A stretch of DNA of 64,000 bases from Hyunsoonleella aestuarii (GTDB taxonomy: Bacteria; Bacteroidota; Bacteroidia; Flavobacteriales; Flavobacteriaceae): positions 62,001 through 126,000 of the forward strand of contig NZ_VAWB01000003.1 in the NCBI RefSeq assembly GCF_006148925.1, written 5' to 3'. Below, in pieces: positions 44,874 to 54,345 of this stretch (positions within the stretch are counted from its first letter, which is position 1; the number at the start of each line of letters is the position of its first letter). Both the position numbers and the translations under genes were made by a program. A model generated the notes under the pieces. The model saw only the letters and a list, made by a program, of their open reading frames with translations. It made no database searches and was not told where the DNA came from.

Positions 44874-46867
44874 AAATACTAGACCGTTACATACTAACCT
44901 CATATCTCAAAACTTTTATCAGCGTGTTTTTAATTCTCATGCTGATTTTTGTATTACAGACTATTTGGCTTTATATAAAAGAGCTTGCAGGAAAAGATCT
45001 AGACTTAGGTGTTGTATTCAAGTTTTTATTCTATATGATGCCAAAGCTTATTCCTTTGGTACTTCCGCTCACAATTCTCTTAGCATCCATTATGGTATTT
45101 GGGAATTTTGCTGAAAATTATGAGTTTGCCGCTATGAAATCGACGGGAATTTCTTTACAACGAGCCATGTCGGGACTAAGCGTTTTTATAGTAATACTGG
45201 GCTTTACAACATTTTTATTTTCTAATAATGTTATTCCCTGGGCAGAATATAACTCTTACAACCTAAGAAAAAATATTGCAAAGCTTAAACCTGCAATGCT
45301 TTTGGCAAAAGGACAGTTCAATCCAGTTGGTAATTACAACATTAAGTTTACCGATAAAAGTGGTGAGCGCGGTCAATATCTCCACGATGTTATTATTCAT
45401 ATCAAGGCAAGAGATGGTAAAACGAATGCCACTACAATAAAAGCGAAAAATGGTGAACTTGTTGGGAAAGAAAGTTCTAATGTACTGAAATTAATATTAT
45501 TTGACGGTAATTATTATAATGATATTTTACCTAAAAAGTCTGCAGCACGTAAAAAGAAACCATTTGCAAAAAGTACTTTTGAAAAGTATATTATAAATAT
45601 TGATTTGTCAAAATTGAATGATGTTGATATTGATGAAAAATCATATTCCGATAAATATAATATGCTTAATTTAAGTGGTTTAGACAAAGCTATAGATTCC
45701 CTTTCAGTTAAACACCAAACGGATTATGAATCTTTTGCATCAACACTCTACCAAAGATCTAACATTAATACACTTGCAAAAAAGCTTTTTTCAGGAAAAG
45801 AAAATGATACAGAACAAGAAGAAGTTAAACTTATTGTGCAAGATTCATTATATAGCAGTGATATTCTAGAATTGTTTGAAACTAAAAGCAAATTACAAAT
45901 AGTAAACATTGCATTAAATTCTTTTAACAGCACGAATCAAATAATATCTTCCAAAGAAGCCACAACAAAGGCTTTTAAAAGTAATTATAAACGACATATT
46001 ATATCGTTCCATGAAAAATTAGCACTGGGTTTTGCATGTGTTATTTTATTTTTTGTTGGAGCTCCTCTTGGTGCATTAATTAGGAAAGGCGGTATTGGAC
46101 TCCCAATGGTAATCGCTATACTTTTATTTTTAACCTATCATTTTATTGGCATTTTTGCTACTAATAGTGCAAAAAACGGAAATTTCAGTCCAATTTTAGC
46201 TAGCTGGTTTTCAACATTGGTAATGCTACCGTTAGGTGTATTCTTAACGAGACGTGCTACTGCCGATAGAAGTCTATTTGACATTGGTAACATTCTAGAG
46301 CCAATAAAGAAGGTTTTTAAGATTAAAGAAAAGGAAAGTATTGATTACAACTTTCTATCTTCATACAAAAATGAAGAACTTATTGATGTCATAAATCGTT
46401 ATGAAATCTTAGGTCATGATGAAAACACAAGGTTTGAAGCGCTGAAAGTTTTAGAAAAAAGGACGATTTCTATTTCTGAATTAAGAGAAAATGGTCTATC
46501 CATAAATACAGATTTTGATACTTCCAAAACAATAGCCAAAAATTATAGAGAACATTCTATTTTTGCCAATACATTATTTTGGATTGGCACTGTTTTGATG
46601 GTTCTATTCTTTGTTTTTAGAAACAACAAATTACCCTCGTTGGCTTCGGCATCTATTGAACTTAGTATTTCAATGCTATTGTTATATGGCATCTATTATG
46701 TTAAGTCTATGCTTAACATGAGTAAGTTCTATAAACATATTAAAAGAAAACCGCCTCATCTTGTATTTTTGATTTTAGGGTTTCCATTTTACATGATAGC
46801 TTTCTTTTTCCTTAATGTGAAAATAAAAGAAGACTTGAAATTAAATTGCTTAGATAGTTTAAAATAA
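44870..46867 (+). CDS. LptF/LptG-family LPS-transport permease
   Basis: The 665-residue inner-membrane permease of the YjgP/YjgQ family has MKILDRYILTSYLKTFISVF at the start, three helices and a periplasmic beta-jellyroll (about 130-360). Three more helices follow (GFACVILFFVGAPLGALIRKGG). An extra C-terminal portion (about 490-665) has two or three more hydrophobic helices not seen in E. coli LptF or LptG. It powers LPS extraction together with LptB. Bacteroidota often have one such protein here and another elsewhere. The start codon is a TTG overlapping lolA. Confidence 0.9.
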   Translation: MKILDRYILTSYLKTFISVFLILMLIFVLQTIWLYIKELAGKDLDLGVVFKFLFYMMPKLIPLVLPLTILLASIMVFGNFAENYEFAAMKSTGISLQRAMSGLSVFIVILGFTTFLFSNNVIPWAEYNSYNLRKNIAKLKPAMLLAKGQFNPVGNYNIKFTDKSGERGQYLHDVIIHIKARDGKTNATTIKAKNGELVGKESSNVLKLILFDGNYYNDILPKKSAARKKKPFAKSTFEKYIINIDLSKLNDVDIDEKSYSDKYNMLNLSGLDKAIDSLSVKHQTDYESFASTLYQRSNINTLAKKLFSGKENDTEQEEVKLIVQDSLYSSDILELFETKSKLQIVNIALNSFNSTNQIISSKEATTKAFKSNYKRHIISFHEKLALGFACVILFFVGAPLGALIRKGGIGLPMVIAILLFLTYHFIGIFATNSAKNGNFSPILASWFSTLVMLPLGVFLTRRATADRSLFDIGNILEPIKKVFKIKEKESIDYNFLSSYKNEELIDVINRYEILGHDENTRFEALKVLEKRTISISELRENGLSINTDFDTSKTIAKNYREHSIFANTLFWIGTVLMVLFFVFRNNKLPSLASASIELSISMLLLYGIYYVKSMLNMSKFYKHIKRKPPHLVFLILGFPFYMIAFFFLNVKIKEDLKLNCLDSLK

Positions 46868-46870
46868 CAA

Positions 46871-46878
46871 TATCTTTG
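46871..46878 (+). promoter_or_regulatory. -7 promoter element TATCTTTG for ribB
   Basis: It matches TAnnTTTG and lies between the permease stop and ribB. The first ATG (46883) is too close to be downstream of the transcription start, so translation likely begins at 46901. Confidence 0.5.
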
Positions 46879-46900
46879 TATTATGATTATTGAAAAAACC

Positions 46901-48043
46901 ATGACAACTACAACAACTTCATTTAAACTTGACTCCATACATGACGCCATTGACGATATTAGAAATGGTAAGGTTATCATTGTTGTAGATGATGAAAATC
47001 GTGAAAATGAAGGTGATTTTGTCGCTGCAGCCGATAAAGTAACACCAGAGATGATAAACTTTATGGCAAAGCATGGTCGTGGATTAATATGCGCTCCTCT
47101 TACAGAAACTCGATGCAAAGAACTGGAATTAAATATGATGGTTCGCAATAATACCGACCCGATGGAAACTGCGTTTACAGTCTCGGTAGATTTAAGAGGG
47201 AATGGTGTTACAACAGGTATATCTGCGAGTGATAGAGCTAAAACAATTATAGCATTAATAGATGCACAAACTAAGCCATTTGAATTAGCACGTCCAGGAC
47301 ATATATTTCCTTTAGTTGCTAAAGAAGGTGGTGTCTTAAGACGAACTGGTCACACAGAAGCCGCCATTGACTTTGCAAGGTTAGCTGGACTAGAACCAGC
47401 TGGCGTTATTGTAGAGATTATGAACGAAGATGGTTCCATGGCTCGCTTACCAGAGCTTATGAAAGTTGCAGAGAACCTAGATTTAAAAATTGTTTCTATT
47501 GAAGATTTAGTGGCTTACAGAATGCAACATGACTCTTTAATTGAGAAAAAAGAGGATTTTGAAATTGAAACCCGTTTTGGTAGCTTTAGATTGCGTGCTT
47601 ATAAGCAAACCACAAACAATCAAGTTCATATTGCACTTACAAAAGGGCAATGGAAGGATAATGAAAAAGTACTTACTCGCATAAATTCTACTTTAATAAA
47701 CAACGATATTCTAGGAACTTTAACCAATAATGTGGATTCTCAATTGAATGACATGTTTAATGTAATAAATAAGGAAGGGAAAGGTGCCATTATTTTTATT
47801 AACCAGGAGTCACAATCTATGAATATTATTAAGCGCCTATCTTATTTAAAAGAAAACCAAACTGCAAATAAAATTACAAAAGCACCTCGTGTTAACATGG
47901 ATTCGCGCGATTTTGGAATTGGAGCCCAAATATTACACGATCTAAATATTCATAAACTTCGATTAATCTCAAATACAGAACAGACTAAACGCGTTGGTTT
48001 AATTGGTTATGGTCTAGAGATTGTTGAGTATGTAAATTATTAA
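46901..48043 (+). CDS. ribB: 3,4-Dihydroxy-2-butanone 4-phosphate synthase with degenerate GTP cyclohydrolase II domain
   Basis: RibB converts ribulose 5-phosphate to the four-carbon unit of riboflavin. With the start at 46901 it is 380 residues. The N-terminal domain (1-205) carries VDDENRENEGDFVAAAD, HGRGLICAPLTETRC and RTGHTEAAIDFARLAGL, with the catalytic acidic and His residues. The C-terminal 170 residues have the GTP cyclohydrolase II fold order (RFGSFRLRAYK at the start). However, they lack the three zinc cysteines and the GDxxxSxRCDC core, so the second activity is probably lost. It ends 4 bases inside the convergent GH16 gene. Confidence 0.93.
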   Translation: MTTTTTSFKLDSIHDAIDDIRNGKVIIVVDDENRENEGDFVAAADKVTPEMINFMAKHGRGLICAPLTETRCKELELNMMVRNNTDPMETAFTVSVDLRGNGVTTGISASDRAKTIIALIDAQTKPFELARPGHIFPLVAKEGGVLRRTGHTEAAIDFARLAGLEPAGVIVEIMNEDGSMARLPELMKVAENLDLKIVSIEDLVAYRMQHDSLIEKKEDFEIETRFGSFRLRAYKQTTNNQVHIALTKGQWKDNEKVLTRINSTLINNDILGTLTNNVDSQLNDMFNVINKEGKGAIIFINQESQSMNIIKRLSYLKENQTANKITKAPRVNMDSRDFGIGAQILHDLNIHKLRLISNTEQTKRVGLIGYGLEIVEYVNY

Positions 48044-49602
48044 TTTACAATTACTTTTTTAACTATTCTAGAACCATTCGAATAAATATTAAGTAAATAT
48101 AATCCTGAACTAAAATCATCTAATTTTATTGATTTTACATCCTGTGATTTGCGAAGTATAAATTTGCCAAAAGAATCGTAAAACTCAATATAGTCTATAT
48201 TAATATTTGTTTTTATATTAATTTCATTTCGAGTTGGATTAGGAAATACATGAAAGTTATTGGCTTTAACTTTATCGATACTTAACGGTGCCTCTTGATA
48301 GACTCTTACATAATCAATAACCATAGAGCTGTCATTAAAATCATTAAAATCTGGGGTACCCGCAAAACCACCAACTGCTACATTTAATAATAAATATTGA
48401 TCCAAATCAAACACCCAAGTACCGCCATTGGCTTCCATTTGTGTTTTAGTGACTGAGTAATTAGGGGTATCATCGATAAGAAATACAATTTTATTTGGTG
48501 ACCAATTAACAGAATAGATATGGTAATCGTTCACCACATCTGTCAATCCAAAAGTTTCAGTAAATGGATTGCCACCAGATCTTCCTGGTACGTGAATAGC
48601 ACTTGATGTTGTGTTATCAGGATGAAGACCATGCTCCATGATATCGATTTCACCACAAGCAGGCCAACCTGTATTTGTAACCCCAGATTGATACCAATAA
48701 CCTCCAACCTCTGCTATATTAGTCCCTAAAGTCCATATTGCTGGCCATGAAGCTGTACGTGCTGGTAATTTAGCCCTAACATCTACCCTACCATAAGTAA
48801 AAGAAAATTTCGAATTTAGGCGGGCCGATGTAAATTGTAGTGCAGCTGCTCCAGGTTGAGCAGACGGTGTATAATCTTCACGCTTTAATACAATATTTAA
48901 TTCGCCATTCTGTAAATAAGAATTATCAATCCTGTCTGTATAGTGTTGCTTCTCTCCATTAAACCAAGTATTTGCCTTAAGATTAACATCATAAAAAGGT
49001 GCATATGTTTGGTGAAACCAATTGGTAGAATTTATAGCTACTGCAGTTGAGCCTGAATCGAAATTATCTTCCCAAACTAAATCATCATAAATTACATCTA
49101 TTGCATGAGGGTCTGTCGCTATATTACCATCATTAATATCATCTATTCTAAACGTTCCCGGTACACTACTTCCATCATCAATTCTTATGGTAAGTCTACT
49201 ATATTGACCGAAACCACCTACTGTCGCAAAATCAAAGGTTAAATCTGACCAATCGTTTTGATTTGAAGGGGCTGTAACAGTTACTTCAACATCAGGATTG
49301 GTTCCATTTTCTAATTTAACAACTACATTATGCGCATCTGCATCAAAAGCATAAAACCTTAGTGTGATTTCATCCTCTACATCCAAATCTATAGGTCTGC
49401 TTAAATCTATATAATTTCCTTGCTCTAATGCTGAGTTATTCTTAGCAAACTCACCTTCTTCTTGAGCAACAAGTAAAGAGAATGAACTACCTCCCCAACT
49501 CGAAAACACATGTGAACTTTCAGAAAAATCTATTGGTGTCTGTTGAGCTAAAGTCGTTAAAGATATTATTAAAGAAAAGAGTAGACTGTAACGTTTTGGC
49601 AT
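48040..49602 (-). CDS. Secreted family 16 glycoside hydrolase (laminarinase-like) with T9SS sorting domain
   Basis: I begin at the ATG at 49602 (MPKRYSLLFSLIISLTTLAQ), a signal peptide; the longer form would start in the promoter. Residues of about 25-165 form a beta-sandwich resembling a carbohydrate-binding module. The GH16 domain follows (about 180-435) with the catalytic CGEIDIMEHG motif (ExDxxE), WPAIWTLGT and HIYSVNWSPNKIVFLIDD. The last 75 residues, from FHVFPNPTRNEINIKT to SNGSRIVKKVIVN, are a type A T9SS sorting tail. It probably degrades laminarin or a related beta-glucan outside the cell. Confidence 0.93.
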   Translation of the reverse strand: MPKRYSLLFSLIISLTTLAQQTPIDFSESSHVFSSWGGSSFSLLVAQEEGEFAKNNSALEQGNYIDLSRPIDLDVEDEITLRFYAFDADAHNVVVKLENGTNPDVEVTVTAPSNQNDWSDLTFDFATVGGFGQYSRLTIRIDDGSSVPGTFRIDDINDGNIATDPHAIDVIYDDLVWEDNFDSGSTAVAINSTNWFHQTYAPFYDVNLKANTWFNGEKQHYTDRIDNSYLQNGELNIVLKREDYTPSAQPGAAALQFTSARLNSKFSFTYGRVDVRAKLPARTASWPAIWTLGTNIAEVGGYWYQSGVTNTGWPACGEIDIMEHGLHPDNTTSSAIHVPGRSGGNPFTETFGLTDVVNDYHIYSVNWSPNKIVFLIDDTPNYSVTKTQMEANGGTWVFDLDQYLLLNVAVGGFAGTPDFNDFNDSSMVIDYVRVYQEAPLSIDKVKANNFHVFPNPTRNEINIKTNINIDYIEFYDSFGKFILRKSQDVKSIKLDDFSSGLYLLNIYSNGSRIVKKVIVN

Positions 49603-49617
49603 AATATTCTTTTTCAC

Positions 49618-49625
49618 CAAAAATA
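49618..49625 (-). promoter_or_regulatory. -7 promoter element TATTTTTG for the GH16 gene
   Basis: It matches TAnnTTTG on the minus strand, 15 bases before the ATG at 49602. Confidence 0.55.
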
Positions 49626-49683
49626 AACCTACATAATAAAACTAAAGGAATTTTAACCCATACAAAAACAATACAATACTTAA

Positions 49684-50880
49684 TTATCTTAGTATTTCCT
49701 TAATTATTTCTGCCATTTTATTAGCTCTTAACTGGACTTCTTCTTCAGTCCAAGACAACTTAATAAGACAAGATATATTTCTACCAATGTAGTAATCGGA
49801 TTGATTGAAGTTTTTCTCCTTGAGGTATTCTAATCCTTTTTTCACTTCTTGAGAAATTGGATGAAGTAACTTTAAATTTTTCAAATGATCCCACTTACGT
49901 ATATAATGCCAACTATTATCATAATAGTTCCAACAAGCATCTATATCTCCTTTTTTAAATCCTTCCATAACTCTTCTGGAGGTTTCTAAATCTGGTAAAA
50001 AGAAATTTAAAAAGGCGCAACTCTCCAAACCTCCTTCTGGTACTGTTCTAAATGTAACTTCCGGAATATCTGCCAAAGCATTTCTGATAATGGAAAAATT
50101 TCTTTTCTGAATGTCTAAAAATTCAGGTAAGCGTTTTACCTGCGCTAGTCCTACTGCGGCATGTAATTCTGAAATTCTAAAATTATATCCTAAAAACGGA
50201 TGAGATTCTGCGCCCCTATCATTTCCAATATGATCATGACCATGATCGCTGTAATGGTCTGCATTAGAATAATACTTTTCATTGTTCGTTATAACTGCTC
50301 CTCCTTCTCCGCAAGTAATTGTTTTTACAAAATCGAAAGAAAAACACCCTAAATCGCCAATACTTCCCAAAGGCTTCCCTTGATAAGTCCCTCCAATAGC
50401 TTGACAAGCATCTTCAACTAGCAAAATATTATGCTTTTTAGCAATTGTAACTAAGGCATCCATATTTGCCATACTACCGCACATTTGAACAACCATAATA
50501 GCCTTAGTTTTAGAAGTAATAGCTTTTTCAACCGCTTTTGGGTCTAAACCGAGTGTATCGTCAATATCTACAAGAATAGGAATAGCACCTAACATCATTA
50601 TAGCCTCAAAACTTGCCACAAAAGTAAAAGTTGGCATAATAACTTCATCGCCTGCTCCAATTCCAGCTGATGCCAAAGCGACGGACACAGCTGCCGTTCC
50701 GCTGGAAACCAATTGAACATGTTTAGTTCGAAAACTTTTCTCCAATTCAGCTTCTAATTCCTTGGCTTTCCAATGACCATTTCGCATACCATCAAAACCA
50801 TAGCGCATGAGTACACCATTGTCCAATACATCGTTTACTTCTTTTCTTTCTTTATCTCCAAATAACTCAAATCCCGGCAT
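49684..50880 (-). CDS. DegT/DnrJ/EryC1/StrS-family PLP aminotransferase
   Basis: The 398-residue enzyme belongs to sugar aminotransferases. Motifs: GTAAVSVALASAGIGAGDEV for PLP phosphate, FTFVASFEAIMMLGA, LVEDACQAIGGTYQGKPLGS with the PLP aspartate, FSFDFVKTITCGEGGAVIT with the lysine that binds PLP, and NFRISELHAAVGLAQV. The family makes amino sugars for surface glycans or acts in cofactor synthesis. No nucleotide-sugar genes flank it, so the substrate is unknown. The nitroreductase gene lies 49 bases upstream on the same strand. Confidence 0.92.
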   Translation of the reverse strand: MPGFELFGDKERKEVNDVLDNGVLMRYGFDGMRNGHWKAKELEAELEKSFRTKHVQLVSSGTAAVSVALASAGIGAGDEVIMPTFTFVASFEAIMMLGAIPILVDIDDTLGLDPKAVEKAITSKTKAIMVVQMCGSMANMDALVTIAKKHNILLVEDACQAIGGTYQGKPLGSIGDLGCFSFDFVKTITCGEGGAVITNNEKYYSNADHYSDHGHDHIGNDRGAESHPFLGYNFRISELHAAVGLAQVKRLPEFLDIQKRNFSIIRNALADIPEVTFRTVPEGGLESCAFLNFFLPDLETSRRVMEGFKKGDIDACWNYYDNSWHYIRKWDHLKNLKLLHPISQEVKKGLEYLKEKNFNQSDYYIGRNISCLIKLSWTEEEVQLRANKMAEIIKEILR

Positions 50881-50929
50881 AATATATTTTTTGTTTGTAC
50901 AATTCCAATCTATCTCAACAACTAATAGT

Positions 50930-51559
50930 TTATAACTCTATAACAGCCTCTTCTAGAGGTTTTCTAACTTTTTTAAACTCAGAAAATATATCATCATCGG
51001 CTCGATATCCAATAGGTAACAATAATACAGATTTCAAACCTTTTTTATCTAGTTCTAGAATTTCATCGTATTTAGCAGGGTTAAAACCTTCCATAGGACA
51101 AGCATCAATTGTTTCTATTGCACAAACTGTCATTAAATTACCCAAAGCTATGTAGGCCTGATTTTTGGACCATTGCAAACGTTCTTGCAACGACATTTTT
51201 CCCATCATCTTTATAAGATCTTTTCTGTAAGGGTCTAAAATAGTATCTGGGGTATTTCTTATCTGCTTAATATTGTTATAATAAGTATCTACATCTTCTT
51301 GAACTATATTTTTTTGTATACAAATTATTAGTAAATGTGAAGCTTCAAATATTTGTTTTTGATTAAATGTATGCTTAACTAAAGATTCTCTAACTTCTTT
51401 ATTTTCAACAATAAGCAACTTTATTGTTTGTAAACCAAAGGAGGTTGCAGTTAAATTAAAAGCTTTTTTTAAAGTGAGTAGTTTATCCTGAGGAAGCTTT
51501 TTACTTGAATTAAATTTTTTAGTGGCATAACGCCATTCTAACTTTTCGATAATATCCAT
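50930..51559 (-). CDS. Nitroreductase-family NAD(P)H oxidoreductase
   Basis: I use the ATG at 51559 (MDIIEKLEWRYATKKFNSSK), as the in-frame TTG upstream is close to the transcription start. The 209-residue FMN enzyme shows RYATKKFNSSKKLPQDKL for FMN phosphate, SFGLQTIKLLIVENKEVR, and AIETIDACPMEGFNPAKYDE near the active site. These enzymes reduce nitro compounds or quinones, or serve as dihydropteridine reductases. A TATTTTTG element (51580-51587) drives it. It is the last gene before the tRNA-Ser boundary. Confidence 0.9.
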   Translation of the reverse strand: MDIIEKLEWRYATKKFNSSKKLPQDKLLTLKKAFNLTATSFGLQTIKLLIVENKEVRESLVKHTFNQKQIFEASHLLIICIQKNIVQEDVDTYYNNIKQIRNTPDTILDPYRKDLIKMMGKMSLQERLQWSKNQAYIALGNLMTVCAIETIDACPMEGFNPAKYDEILELDKKGLKSVLLLPIGYRADDDIFSEFKKVRKPLEEAVIEL

Positions 51560-51579
51560 AATTCGTTTCAAAATTTATG

Positions 51580-51587
51580 CAAAAATA
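51580..51587 (-). promoter_or_regulatory. -7 promoter element TATTTTTG for the nitroreductase gene
   Basis: It matches TAnnTTTG on the minus strand, 20 bases before the ATG at 51559. Confidence 0.5.
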
Positions 51588-51677
51588 ACATATGTATTAT
51601 CTATTCACGCATTTTAACCTCGTAATTAATTCAATTGATGAAGAATGAAAAAATATAACCAAAAATTAGAGTTTTTA

Positions 51678-51709
51678 TTTGAAAGAAATAAAAAAGGGTT
51701 CTATATTTG
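51678..51709 (+). promoter_or_regulatory. Canonical Bacteroidota promoter of tRNA-Ser
   Basis: TTTG at 51678-51681 and TATATTTG at 51702-51709 are separated by 20 bases, the expected -33/-7 arrangement. Transcription would begin near 51716, about 30 bases before the tRNA. Confidence 0.75.
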
Positions 51710-51745
51710 CACCCGCATTCAGGGAATACCTGATGAGGCGCTCAA

Positions 51746-51830
51746 GGAGAAATGGCAGAGTGGTCGAATGCGGCAGTCTTGAAAACTGTTGAGGGTCACA
51801 CCTCCGGGGGTTCGAATCCCTCTTTCTCCG
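51746..51830 (+). tRNA. tRNA-Ser (anticodon UGA)
   Basis: The 85-base gene begins GGAGAAA and closes with TTTCTCC plus a G discriminator, giving a full acceptor stem. The D-arm TGGCAGAGTGGTCGAATGC, the anticodon loop CTTGAAAA with TGA, a long variable arm (TGAGGGTCACACCTCC), and the T-arm GGGGGTTCGAATCCC are all visible, as for class II serine tRNAs. The CCA end is not encoded. Accessory DNA begins right after it, which makes its 3' end a likely integration site. Confidence 0.97.
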
Positions 51831-51836
51831 CACAAT

Positions 51837-51877
51837 AAAATCGTAACTATATTGTTTATCAATTAGTTACGATTTTT
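51837..51877 (+). terminator. Terminator after tRNA-Ser
   Basis: AAAATCGTAACTA and TAGTTACGATTTT form a perfect 13-base-pair stem followed by T residues, seven bases after the tRNA. Confidence 0.85.
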
Positions 51878-51884
51878 TATTTAA

Positions 51885-52062
51885 TTATTACCCCCACATT
51901 ATCCCCACAATCAATATTATTTTCTCTGTTCTACTAAATTATAATTTATCAGATAAGGAAAATGGTTTTAAGGATTTTTTGGTTTTAATTATTGTACGAT
52001 TTATGTACGATTAACTAATTTTTAAAGAGAAATGTATTAAAATAATATCGTTTAAATAATAA
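51885..52062. other. Gene-free junction with short direct repeats (candidate attachment region)
   Basis: Between the tRNA terminator and the defence operon there is no gene. CCCCACA occurs twice (51892-51898 and 51903-51909), and TGTACGATT twice (51993-52001 and 52004-52012). Such repeats are common near integrase binding sites at tRNA genes in Bacteroidota. No integrase gene or second copy of the tRNA end lies in the window, so this is only a candidate. Confidence 0.35.
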
Positions 52063-54342
52063 TTATATTTTTACTTCCATAAACTCTTTAATACTGCAAA
52101 CAAATGGTATTGCAGAGGCTCTACCTAATTTATAATTTTTTAATTCTCTAAAATTCCATGATAAATTTATAAATTCTTTATCAGTACATTTTTCTAACTT
52201 GACAACAAAGTAGCTTTTTTGACTTGGATTAGGATATTTCAAACGTATCAGTGTATTTTTTCTCGTTACTCGGTATTCAGTTTTTTTAATTTTATACAAC
52301 TTATTTGATGATTTATCACCCTTCATATGTAGTAATAAATATTTCGCTTTTAATGTTTCCTGAGTTAACTTTAAAGCTCCTCTATTACTATTCATTCTAA
52401 AATTATATAATAAGTTTTTATTTATCCAATCCAGATGATCCTGAGATTTACAGTACCCTACCAAAAGAAAAGTGTTTTCAGGTATTAAGGCTCTGTTTAA
52501 ATTGTATGCTTCTGGTAAAGGTTCCTTGATAATGCTATCTAGTCTTGGAGGGTTTTTATATACATCATAAGTCCTGAATGCAATTTTTTCTCTCTGTGAA
52601 GCACGATTAACGAAGTGTTCTATAATTTCTAATATGAAAGATTTAAGTTCACCAATTCCACTATTTTTTTTTGATGGTCGAACTGGAAATGCACCTAATC
52701 CAGGTATAATCTCGTGAAACCCTTTACTGTTTATTGATTTATCTCCTGGGTATAAAATATAAGCACCACCAGTTCTTCTAATGGCATCTTTATAAGCATG
52801 CATTTTGATTAAATCTGCATTTTTATAAATTCCTTTCTTGTTTTCAGTTTTTTCTTCGTCTAAATCTTTATCTGAATTCTGTCCAATAAAATCGGTCAGA
52901 TTAGCTATTTTGTATTTAGCATCGAAGTGCACATGCACTATTAATTCCTGTTTCTCAGCTTCTCTTTCTGATATACCAAATGGCCAGAATGATAGCGTGT
53001 AATCAGGACGTAAGGTTGTTGTCCAGCTTCCTGAATCAGGATAAGTTTTTCTGCCACTAAATGATCGGTTATAATTAAATTTGATATTTAATTTTCTGCT
53101 ATTTGATTCGTAAACACCCTTTAAAGCTGTAAATCTCCCTTGTTTTAATCTCAGATTTAGGCCGTTATCAGATTCTTCTATCAACTCAGAAATATCTTTA
53201 GGATCTATTTTAAAGAGTTCTTGAAATAAGTCTAATAGTTTAAAGAAAAGCCAATATTCATAGAGTGTAGCAATATCCTTTTTGCCCGCTCCATAAACAT
53301 CTTCACCACCTTGCCAAATTAATTTAGCAGCCAACTCAAACATTAACCAAGTTCTTAATACCTCTCTATAGCCTTCTTTACGCTGAAGAATAGGACTATT
53401 AAGTTTTAAAGTAGTGGGTCTTGAAATTTCTTTAAAAATAGAATGGTGTAATTGAGATTCTAACTCTCGAATTAACATTACAGATTCCTTATCAAGTTTG
53501 GATCCCTTTGCGGAGGCCTTATTGATATCTGAACAAAACTTTAAAAATGTTTCTAAGGCATGTTTAACAAAACGGTTTTCTGGGGTATCAACAGAATCCG
53601 TTTTTCGAATACTGGTTATTCTTTCAGGAAGGGATTTTAAACCATAGCTTTCTAAATAATGACCGTGAGGCAAATTCGTTCTTTTCCCACCTTTAACTAG
53701 CTCTTTTACATTATTATTAGAAAATCTTCTTACACTTCTAACATCTTTTTGCTCATGCATTTCAGTCCATTTAGTTACTGGCGCTGTCACAATTTTATGA
53801 ACAGCATCTCTAAACTCTTCTGAACTAATTATGGATTTAATAAAAGCAAACTTTTGGTAATGAGTTTGGTTAGGTTTTGAATAATCTACGTCAAATTGAT
53901 GAGACACCGGTGAATTGGATTGTAAAAGCAGATCTGTGCATTTCTCTGTGATGAGTTCAAGCATATCCCTATAATCATCACGATATCCTGATTTAACGGA
54001 TTGTACTTCTAAATCAATTGATTTGCACTTTTCTAAACTCTCCTTTTTTAGTAGGGGAATTTCTAAAGTACCAACAAAAATATTTGGTGAGATTGTACCT
54101 ATATTAGATTTACGTTTATGCTGTTGAATTATATTCTCACCAATATCTCCAAGCATAAATTGATCGTCACTAATCTCATAATCATAGTAACACCCTTCAA
54201 TTAATTGAAAACGAGCTTCGTTATTTTCATTAGCTGAATTAATGCCGTCAAATAAGGTTCCTTGTCTTTTGGAACTGATCCAAAGTGCCAAGCCTTCTTG
54301 CACGGTATCTAGGTTAATTTCTATTTCAGCTAATTCTTTCAT
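52063..54342 (-). CDS. McrC-like DUF2357 nuclease subunit
   Basis: The 759-residue protein has an N-terminal DUF2357-like region (about 1-330) and a PD-(D/E)xK nuclease core: TLRPDYTLSF (Asp447), VHVHFDAKYK (Asp474, Lys476) and KMHAYKDAIRRTGGAYILYP. A C-terminal domain (about 620-759) of unclear type follows. Such proteins are the nuclease partners of McrB-like motors. It starts 3 bases after the McrB-like stop and is the last gene of the defence operon. It would cut DNA once the motor translocates. McrC itself is far shorter, so this is the larger McrC-type partner, with extra N- and C-terminal parts of unknown use. Confidence 0.82.
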   Translation of the reverse strand: MKELAEIEINLDTVQEGLALWISSKRQGTLFDGINSANENNEARFQLIEGCYYDYEISDDQFMLGDIGENIIQQHKRKSNIGTISPNIFVGTLEIPLLKKESLEKCKSIDLEVQSVKSGYRDDYRDMLELITEKCTDLLLQSNSPVSHQFDVDYSKPNQTHYQKFAFIKSIISSEEFRDAVHKIVTAPVTKWTEMHEQKDVRSVRRFSNNNVKELVKGGKRTNLPHGHYLESYGLKSLPERITSIRKTDSVDTPENRFVKHALETFLKFCSDINKASAKGSKLDKESVMLIRELESQLHHSIFKEISRPTTLKLNSPILQRKEGYREVLRTWLMFELAAKLIWQGGEDVYGAGKKDIATLYEYWLFFKLLDLFQELFKIDPKDISELIEESDNGLNLRLKQGRFTALKGVYESNSRKLNIKFNYNRSFSGRKTYPDSGSWTTTLRPDYTLSFWPFGISEREAEKQELIVHVHFDAKYKIANLTDFIGQNSDKDLDEEKTENKKGIYKNADLIKMHAYKDAIRRTGGAYILYPGDKSINSKGFHEIIPGLGAFPVRPSKKNSGIGELKSFILEIIEHFVNRASQREKIAFRTYDVYKNPPRLDSIIKEPLPEAYNLNRALIPENTFLLVGYCKSQDHLDWINKNLLYNFRMNSNRGALKLTQETLKAKYLLLHMKGDKSSNKLYKIKKTEYRVTRKNTLIRLKYPNPSQKSYFVVKLEKCTDKEFINLSWNFRELKNYKLGRASAIPFVCSIKEFMEVKI

Positions 54343-54345
54343 TTC

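Noticed and set aside
51885-52062. Remnant of an integrase gene next to tRNA-Ser
   Set aside because: Reading both strands gave only short interrupted frames with no recombinase motifs.
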